From NCBI RefSeq assembly GCF_037975245.1, contig NC_092568.1, forward strand, positions 10,749,501-10,813,500: 64,000 nucleotides of DNA, read 5' to 3'. The position numbers and the translations under genes are program-made. Positions 57,301 through 64,000 of this stretch are shown here, piece after piece. Origin of the DNA: Apostichopus japonicus (taxonomy: Eukaryota; Echinodermata; Holothuroidea; Aspidochirotida; Stichopodidae). Numbering within the stretch: position 1 is the stretch's first letter; each line of letters starts with the position of its first letter. Below the pieces are notes generated by a model. The model saw nothing but the letters and a program-made list of their open reading frames with translations. It made no database searches and was not told where the DNA came from.

Positions 57301-60300
57301 AAGCTGACCATTCGTGGCACCAACAATTTTCCTTAACATGATTGTGCAGATTTTTTGCTTTAAGAGCCTGAACTTTTCGTCACCTGTAAACAAATCTCTT
57401 CACTCAGTAGTAAACAATTTTCGTATGCTGCTCCTGGGAGGCTTAAAGGGGTTAAAAAGTGTCTCAACTGACCCACTTTTTGCACCACATGTACTTCCGT
57501 TCATGCTCTTCAACATGCAAGCCACATACAACTAGATCATGATTGATAACAGGTCAAAAAAATGTTCTTGACTGCTTTTTGGCACTCTTCCTGAAGGAGA
57601 ACAATCGACTCTAAGAGGAGTATGCCACCTTAACATAACTGCCTATGCTCTCTTGTGAACGCCTCCTGGGTGGTTACTGTAGCAACGATCTTACTGTTTG
57701 TAATCCTAGCCTGCATGTACATCATACTTATTTCATTGACCTTTGCATTACATATAATGTTAGATGTAAGCCATTTCATTGGTTCCTTGCTGGAAGCAAA
57801 GGAAACTATGTAATGCAGGTTGCATTTGTATGCACGTGGGTGCTTGTGCGTGCGGGTGGGTGTGTGTGTGTGTATGATACAGCCAGCTCGTAAACACGAT
57901 ATCTCAAGTAGCACAAGCAAATCAATGTCATACGTGATAGATACATGCACCATGATGTGTAGATAAACCCTATCGTTTTTGGTTCCCATCTCATGGATAT
58001 TAATGAATGGGCGGAGCTTATCAGACAATTCGTAAAAATGTCAATATCTCTGCAACCGTATGTCCTCAACATACTGTATCCACAAAATGCAGCTTTATGA
58101 AAGCGAATATTTTATGCATAAATCTTGTCAGAGATTCCAATATCCTTGCTCTAGCAGATTAATCTTTAAATATGACAAATATTTACATCAGACTGCTCTA
58201 TTAATGCCCAAATAACTGATTTTGTATCAGCTGAGCTTGATATAGCATATATATACATAGTAACCATCTTGTTCCTTAAATACCAATTTTGCTGCCCATA
58301 CCCTCCAATATTATTTACCTTTAAAGGGATCTGCAACAAATTTCTTTTCCTTTTCAGTTTGAACAAGCATTAAGGCTACTGGCTACAGTATATCAAATAA
58401 GTGTATTCAATGGCAACTTTTAAATTGAACCATATATGTTTTATTCATTGGTAAACTGTGTTAGTTGAAGTAGTACAGTATTTAGTCGCTCCTTCACAAT
58501 TCTCATAGTATCCAAAATTTAAACCCCCCCCCACCCCCAAAAAATATCTCAGTTATGTTTTGAAAACTTAGGGCCCTCAGCAAAGAGCACAGTTGAAAGC
58601 TACAGGAATTTAATCCTCATTTGATCAGCCTAACTTTCCCAGAAAGGTTTAGCTTGTATTTTTATTTACTGTATTTATCTATTTTTTTGTGGCTATTTGG
58701 ATCCCCATTTGAAGGGCATGTAGAAGCTACTGTATTAATATGCACTTGTAAGATGATAGTGTTTTGAGACATGCCAGATCTGGCATGGATTAACCCTCCA
58801 TTGCCCTAATAAATAAAGGTGTCCTTTGTGGCGCTCACCCTTCTTGAACATTTCAAGAGAAGGGAATTGCCATGTACAGTAAGTGGAAATACCTGAACTC
58901 CCCCAATTCTGAATCCTGTGAGAATCATGAAATTATCTGATCTCTCAGCACTCCCGGAAGGTGTTAAACTGAGGGCAACCATACATCTCTTTATTGGAAT
59001 TATTGAGAGCTTTTAAGCTGTTCTTCTTCCTTTGTCGTCCGTCGGGAATTATACTCGGATGCTGCGAGAGTCACGTCCACAGGGAAGGATTTGTTTTCCA
59101 AGTTTTATATAAAAAGCAAAGAGCTTAACATGTCTAAAACTGTGTATCTCAATATGGATGTCATGAACAACATGGAAAAAAACAAAAACAAAAAATGTGT
59201 GAGATAAATAATTAAGGAAAAGAAAGGACATGATTGCATAATATAAACTAGCAGGAAAAATGGCGGTGGAAGGGATGGGATAGGTGGCCAGACTTACAAA
59301 CCTGACTTTTTATAATATACTCCAACTGCATACCTTATCTCAGCCGCATGCGTGAATAGGACTATTTGTCAAGATAATGGTTAGTCTTGTTAAATGGAGA
59401 AGCAAACCCATTACATTGCCTTTAGCTTATAAGATGGATTTGTTTGTGATGAACAACCTCACCCCCTCCTACACCCACACCTCTTCCCCCACCCACCCAC
59501 CCCCACCCCTTAATGTCAAAGGAAAGTCTTGCTGCATTTAGGAGATAGAAAAACCAGTAAAAATGCCAAGATATGTTACTGTGGCAGAGTTGTGTACATA
59601 TAGGTCCAAATGGTGTTGAAACTGTGATATCGACCAAATATGGAATAAAATTTTTCTCGTAACTGCTTTGGTTGTTGGGGACTGCTGTACATCACCAAGG
59701 ATCCCTACCACATACAGTACTGTAGACCAACGATGGTGGTTGGTGTTGCTTCTCTGTCAGTGAATGGCCACAACCCCTCATATTAAAATACTAGACGTCC
59801 CTGCCCTGACTGATCTTGTAAGTAAGACCCTCCCCCCTACCTCCCTCTCCCTTACCCTACTTCTTATCAGATTGTGTTCTAGCCTGCCACAACAAATAGC
59901 AGAGGCAAAAAAAGAGCAATTATTTTAGAAAACAAGGAAGAACACAAGAAAGAAAACATAACGGATGATTATTATTATGATTTTGATTTCTAGTTCTGTG
60001 TTGTGTCTTGTATTTCAGAAATTGTTGCATGATACGACTACTGTGTTTTCACACTTCGCAGGTATTGGGCTCCTTTACGTGACAGCTTCGGTCTGGCAAA
60101 TGCTCAGAGGATCTCTTATCGTTTTTACAGGAATATTCTCAGTGAGTGTAGTAAAGTATTACATCTATTTACGTTCTTCAAATTGTTAAACGGTTACTAT
60201 TATTGTCGATTTCGAAAAGTGAATTTGCAGCATGCATGGCGTCTAATCGACCCAAGAGGTAAACACAAAAATATGTTTACAGTTTTGTTGCATTATTATT

Positions 60301-63300
60301 ATTATTTAGGGTCACTGCAGATATATAATTAATATTACAGTGTATTGAAAAGTCATGTGTAACTTCCAATACAAATATCAATATTATTATAATGTTATAT
60401 TTAGCTCTAGGTCTATAAGGCTTACATTATCTTTTACTTTATGTGCATATTGATGTCAGTTATTAAACAACTGTCTGATTTTATAGTGATAAATAGTAAT
60501 ATTAAGGGAAAGAAAAATGACTTGAGCAAGTCTACAAGTCGAACCAACCTTAAAAAAAACAAAAAACTACTGTGTCACAAACATGCCTGAACTATTCAAT
60601 TGCTATTTATATCTACTGATTCTCTCACCACAAACAACTAACTGTGTGGTGCATGTTCCACCGCAGCTGGTTCTTCAAGACCCCCATCCCTCCTCCCATG
60701 GTGAAGATGTTTATATATTGAATGTAATGGTTCTGTCCTCATGTCATGCATAGCAATAGTCATGTTTCACTGACTCGAAGATAAAACTGCGTATAAATTT
60801 CAATACAAATATGTCAGTTACCATTGGTGGCACTGGGTTTCATCCTGGCATGGAACCAAAACCTACTGGTTGTTTTCCATTTTTGACTTTCTCGTTACCC
60901 GAGAGGAATTCTTTCGAACACACAGCATGCTCTTTTAAAGCAATGGTTCGTCTATATTTGGGTTGGAAAGTTTTACCAAACCTACCCTATACATGTAAAT
61001 TTCACTACAAATATGTCAGTAACCATTGGTGACACTGGGTTTCATCCTGGCATGGAACCAAAACCTACTGGTATTTTCCATTTTTGACTTTCTCCTGAAT
61101 ACCACAAGGAATTCTTTCGAATGCACAGCATGCTCTTTTAAAGCAATGGTTCGTCGTGCATTTTGTTTGAAAAGTTTTACCGAACATTCACTATGCATAT
61201 TCAGTACCAATTGCAATAATAAGTGTCCATGTCTGTCTTCATTATTTTTATTTGATGTTCTTTTTTTTTTCATTTTCTTTTGTACAGACTCTTGTTTTCA
61301 TACTACAGTATATTTGAAAAATTTAAACCTGCAATCCATTTTATTTTTATACAATTCTACTGAATTCTATTCACATTGGATCCTCATGTTACTGATAGTG
61401 TTGTGTCATTTGTAGAACATTTTGTGATGAGCTCATTATCTCAAACATGAAATGCTTTAGATCACTTTTAAAATAAGTCCCCCCCCCCCACTGACTGCAT
61501 AGGGAAAGAAGACACCAAATTTCATGAATGAGGTTCTGAACCCCAAACCCACTGGGTCTGACCTATTCAGTATGATTAACCTGTATACTGATACATACTG
61601 TGAAAAATATCAATGATGAGGCATTCTTTTAAGTTCATAAATCTAGAAGATAATACATTTGTGGTTAGTTAAATGAGAATTGTGGTTTTCCACTTTTGTG
61701 TGTGTGGTTTTGGATGCGATAGGTAACATGTTAGAATGACTTAAGTATGATCTTCGAATCTTCCTTCTTTGCTGCCACAAGAGCAGCCCTGCCTTGGAAC
61801 AGATACTCAATCGGGTGTGTATAGTTCACTGGATGAACGCCCTCTACTAGCAAATATCCCCCCCCCCCGACCCTCCCGAACAACTTCCTGACAAATGACT
61901 ACAGCCCATATCAAATTAAGTCAACATTTAAACCACATTTGTTAACATTTCTTTCTTCTGTAAATTGAGGTCCTTTTACTATGATACATAAGTTGCTGTG
62001 GAAAGTATGTAATTAGTATGCATATATTCATTAGTACTGTTCTCTTTTGACCTGTGGTGGGGGGGGGGGGAAGCTTAGTCTGGAACTTGTGAAATTTTGA
62101 AAGCCAGCGATGCATCTAAATCCACTGGGGAAATATTCGTTAGTGGCCCGGGGCTGTTAAAGTAACCGTTAGTACTATTGTGAACCAGACAACATGAATA
62201 TATGCTAAAATGGAACAGGTGTGATATGTTTTATCTATCTTCAGCAATTGAGATGTGACATCTAGTTATTGCAAAGTTCTTAGCACATATAAAGAAGATA
62301 TAGATAAAAATATGCAGCTGTATTAATAATTGGCACTATAGATTATCTGCTGTATATCTTTCATTGAAAAATGCAATTGATCTTGGTTTTTTCCTTCTTT
62401 TTCTTTCGATCAGAAACTCTTTCTGAAGAGGGAGCTGAAATGGTATCATTGGACAGGCATATCTGTTACTGTGGTAAAGTCTCTCAGCTGCCAGCTGGTT
62501 TATATTCTCTTCAATTACGACAGTTATTTTGTCATTAAAGATGTAGTCTATAAATTAAAAAATTGCAATCCTAAGAAAATTAAGTTAGAAGGAAGTTTAT
62601 AATGTACTAAAAGGAAAATTGCTATCATAAAAAAATCAGGTTCAAGAAAAAAAGAAAGAAAGGAATAATTACATTTTTCAAATTTAAGCATAAAATACAA
62701 TGAATTATATTTATACATACATGGATGGTTTAGATTCATTTTATGAAAAAGGAACAACACATAAAGAGCTGACATGAATTGCCTGGTGGTCGGAAAGCAT
62801 TTCTGTCATGATTGGCTGCATAACTTGCTCTCATATTATCAGGCATATAGTATGATCTCTGTGTCTCTCTTAAAAGAAAGCTTTTACCCAAACCCCTCAC
62901 CCCCCACCTCCACCCTCCCAAAAACCACACTCACATGTCCGATGCCACTCCATCCTGTGCCTGATGGGACACTATATAAATATACAAATTTTACATATTT
63001 ACAATATTTTCAAATCTTCAGATGGGACTGGTACTAGTAGGCAGCGTTAGTATTTTTGAAGAAGAGTCAGCGTCTGGTGTTAAAGAAACCATTCTAGGTA
63101 AGAGATTCCGTAGATTCTGGGTAGATTACAGATTGCTCATAAAGCTGCAGGGCTGAGTAGTAATGGGTTGCCAAAGGCTTGGTAGGCCCCCCCCACCCCA
63201 TATATTTGTCTGGCCCCACCAAAAGTGTCAGACTTTTCTTTAATAGGTTTTCCTGTCCTCCCTCCCACTCCCCCCTCCCTCCCCTACTAGAAAAGTGTTT

Positions 63301-63774
63301 AACCCCCTATAGAAATAGGTGTATGCCCCCCTGTTCTAAAACACCTCATGAGCAGAAAACTGTTTCTTTTGAAAGTCTTTTCCCCATGGCTCCTCCCTAT
63401 ATGGCAGTAGCAATGATTGATAGAGGTTATTGCAAACTAGGACTCCATAGCTCCAGTTGGGAGAACACAAGACCTTCCTTCCATCTAGAGTGCAGTTGAA
63501 ATCCCATTCAAGCCGAATAATTTATTGCCTACCTTGGAAATAACTTCTCAACAACTAGAAAGATCCCAGAGTGCAAATGGAAGATTTTTAAAAACAAGAA
63601 AGAAAGAAGAAGTCCGTTTTGAAAAAAATCTTGAACATTTCTTGAACGAGTTCTGGATAAAATGTTTTATTACACACAGGTCTGATCTTGATCTTAGCTG
63701 GACAGGCGAGCAACGCTCTACAGATGGTCGTGGAAGAGACCTTCCTAAAGAAGAGGAACTACCCTCCGTTACAG
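45268..63774 (+). CDS. SLC35F6: SLC35F6-like membrane transporter (ANT2-binding protein family), 5' eight exons, continues past right edge
   Basis: Join 45268-45362, 52467-52564, 54903-55032, 56658-56719, 60062-60141, 62414-62473, 63022-63097, 63680-63774. All junctions are GT-AG and phase-consistent, giving 232 residues of a protein usually near 370. Landmarks in order: TM1 with GMLITGSINTLSKKA, the HPWFQTVIMFIGE region into TM2, a Lys/Arg/Asp-rich loop, LLPTMCDLIGTTL (TM3), WQMLRGSLIVFTGIFS (TM4), KRELKWYHWTGI into TM5, and ILAGQASNALQMVVEE (TM6). These are the family's conserved blocks. Human SLC35F6 is a multi-pass protein reported in mitochondria and lysosomes and linked to ANT2; its substrate is not settled. 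The last third of the protein lies outside the window. Confidence 0.93.
46874..47175 (-). mobile_element. SINE-like element, copy 1
   Basis: (TAA)n at the plus-strand left end is its tail. In minus orientation a tRNA-like promoter region with GGTTCCGGGTTGGAAACC is followed by a core with GTAAGGTGGGTTTTT. The core (on plus, CATTTCAGATGGGA then AACCCACCTTAC) recurs at 56320-56460. Confidence 0.55.
49301..50080. repeat. Diverged tandem duplication, ~300-bp period, three copies, AGGTCA-rich
   Basis: AAAGTGTGTCGC at 49301 and AAAGTGTCGCG at 49601 start two aligned copies; a shortened third follows from about 49890. Each copy has GTAAGTCCGATCAAG-type or GAATGATGAGA-type landmarks. CAAAGGTCA or AGGTCA occurs about ten times. 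Confidence 0.75.
51493..51740 (-). pseudogene. THAP-like zinc-finger fragment
   Basis: Reading minus from a possible acceptor GCGTTTTAG at about 51740: GGCNRTN, FFNFPSG, then KLWIRFVRR and KVCSAYFTEDDSR. This follows the THAP order C, F-P, W, C-x2-H, F. The expected His of the last pair is Tyr, and the first Cys is missing or on another exon. No companion exon was recognised. THAP domains bind DNA and also occur in P-type transposases. A decayed exon or transposon remnant is likeliest; a divergent real exon is possible. Confidence 0.5.
52467..52564 (+). CDS. SLC35F6: SLC35F6 exon 2
   Basis: Acceptor TGTTGCAG, donor GTGAGT, phase 2 to 1, residues 32-65. Contains the Gly-rich lumenal loop and HPFDHPWFQTVIMFIG. 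Confidence 0.92.
52704..52975. repeat. Dispersed repeat with (TAA)n end
   Basis: (TAA)n at 52709-52733 followed by CAGTTCTTATACAGGGTATAG, style of a LINE/SINE 3' end in reverse. A similar CAAAGCGCTTTACAG piece lies at 53286-53300. Family unknown. Confidence 0.35.
54321..54672. mobile_element. MITE family 1, copy 3 (inverted relative to copies 1-2)
   Basis: TTAA at both ends (54321-54324, 54669-54672). Ends ATGGTGTGAAGACTCGCGC and GCGAGTCTTCAATGGCT. Interior aligns with copies 1 and 2 in reverse. In SLC35F6 intron 2. Confidence 0.85.
54903..55032 (+). CDS. SLC35F6: SLC35F6 exon 3
   Basis: Acceptor TGGTCCAG, donor GTACAG, phase 1 to 2, residues 65-108. Finishes TM2 (ESLCLIGLLVYRY), then a hydrophilic loop. 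Confidence 0.88.
56320..56460 (-). mobile_element. SINE-like element, copy 2 (core only)
   Basis: In minus orientation GGGATTTGATCCC resembles a tRNA T-arm and is followed by GTAAGGTGGGTTTTG, as in the copy at 46874-47175. No tail was seen. Confidence 0.5.
56658..56719 (+). CDS. SLC35F6: SLC35F6 exon 4
   Basis: 62-bp exon, acceptor TTTCACAG, donor GTAGGG, phase 2 to 1, residues 108-129, IFQIVFLLPTMCDLIGTTLA. Too short to stand out as an open frame but exact to the family. Confidence 0.9.
56720..60061 (+). other. SLC35F6 intron 4
   Basis: Apart from the MITE at 57175-57633, short TG/C-rich tracts and AT-rich sequence only. Confidence 0.5.
57175..57633. mobile_element. MITE family 2, copy 2
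   Basis: TTAA at 57175-57178 and 57630-57633. Inverted ends AGGTAGCATATGCC and the complement of AGGTGGCATACTCC. Interior matches 2624-3101 in inverse orientation (GACGAAAAGTT, TACCCATCACTGGATAGC). In SLC35F6 intron 4. Confidence 0.82.
60062..60141 (+). CDS. SLC35F6: SLC35F6 exon 5
   Basis: Acceptor ACTTCGCAG, donor GTGAGT, phase 1 to 0, residues 129-155. GLLYVTASVWQMLRGSLIVF followed by TGIFS is the strongest family signature. Confidence 0.94.
60142..62413 (+). other. SLC35F6 intron 5
   Basis: Contains the 203-bp tandem duplication, C and G runs (61481-61489, 61859-61868, 62058-62071) and no recognised gene. Confidence 0.5.
60807..61205. repeat. Tandem duplication, about 203-bp period, two copies
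   Basis: ATATGTCAGT(T/A)ACCATTGG begins copies at about 60808 and 61011. GGCATGGAACCAAAACCTAC and ACAGCATGCTCTTTTAAAGC recur at the same offset. In SLC35F6 intron 5. Confidence 0.85.
62414..62473 (+). CDS. SLC35F6: SLC35F6 exon 6
   Basis: 60-bp exon, phase 0 to 0, donor GTAAAG, residues 156-175, KLFLKRELKWYHWTGISVTV. Confidence 0.9.
63022..63097 (+). CDS. SLC35F6: SLC35F6 exon 7
   Basis: Acceptor AATCTTCAG, donor GTAAGA, phase 0 to 1, residues 176-201. MGLVLVGSVSIF completes TM5, followed by an acidic-Ser loop. Confidence 0.9.
63680..63774 (+). CDS. SLC35F6: SLC35F6 exon 8
   Basis: Acceptor ACACACAG, donor GTGAGT, phase 1 to 0, residues 201-232. GLILILAGQASNALQMVVEE (TM6) then TFLKKRNYPPLQ. 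A following exon is expected past the right edge. Confidence 0.93.
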
Positions 63775-64000
63775 GTGAGTAACTTTCAATATTCGTGAGG
63801 TGAAAGATTTGTTAAACTTTGATAAACTGGAAGCAAAATGTAAAAAGATCTCTTTTTAAATTTTTTGTTGTCTTTGATCAAAGCATTTTCTGTTTTACAT
63901 TTGCGAATGTCTCGCCTTGCAGTCGTGGTATTCGTAAAAGGGGGACGATTAGGCCACCGACTAAAATGACTCGATTATTAAAGGTTGGCCGATTTCATGT

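Noticed and set aside
57645-58072. Frames around a TG-rich tract
   Set aside because: Low-complexity His/Thr-rich or Cys/Val-rich translations and no family match.

Overview
The window looks like nuclear DNA of a marine invertebrate animal. It is AT-rich and has spliced genes with long introns, GT-AG junctions, many TA microsatellites and homopolymer G/C tracts, and dense small DNA transposons. An echinoderm or other ambulacrarian is my best guess from the gene families and repeat style, but no single sequence proves it. There is no operon, phage or CRISPR content.

Three protein genes are supported. (1) On the minus strand at 36622-7390 lies an apparently complete ionotropic glutamate receptor (iGluR A) in 12 exons, one of them tentative. 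It has a signal peptide, an amino-terminal LIVBP-like domain, S1/S2 ligand-binding halves, M1-M4 and a stop, and predicts about 895 residues. All junction phases agree. Its pore loop and M3 gate are strikingly non-canonical while the key ligand-contact Arg and Glu remain. (2) Directly downstream on the same strand lie the first two exons of a paralogue (iGluR B: 3855-3780 and 624-433), with identical splice phases. The rest lies beyond the left edge, so this is a tandem receptor pair or part of a cluster. (3) On the plus strand from 45268 the first eight exons (232 codons) of an SLC35F6-type nucleotide-sugar-transporter-like membrane protein run to 63774, and the gene continues past the right edge.

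Layout: 1-3855 iGluR B; 3856-7389 intergenic; 7390-36622 iGluR A, whose 11-kb first intron holds a perfect 642-bp (TTCCC)n array fused to a hAT transposase fragment; 36623-45267 intergenic and rich in transposons, including an insertion nested inside a hAT-like element; 45268-63774 SLC35F6, with a THAP-like fragment, SINEs and tandem duplications in its introns.

The repeats form recognisable families: two TTAA-target MITE families (three and two copies), two hAT-like non-autonomous elements with exact 8-bp target duplications, a TA-flanked MITE, a 560-bp TIR element, a TIR element filled with AGATATCT palindromes, a non-LTR reverse-transcriptase remnant and tRNA-derived SINEs. The receptors probably act as cell-surface amino-acid sensors. 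SLC35F6 is functionally unrelated and simply adjacent. All structures were read by eye without alignment software.
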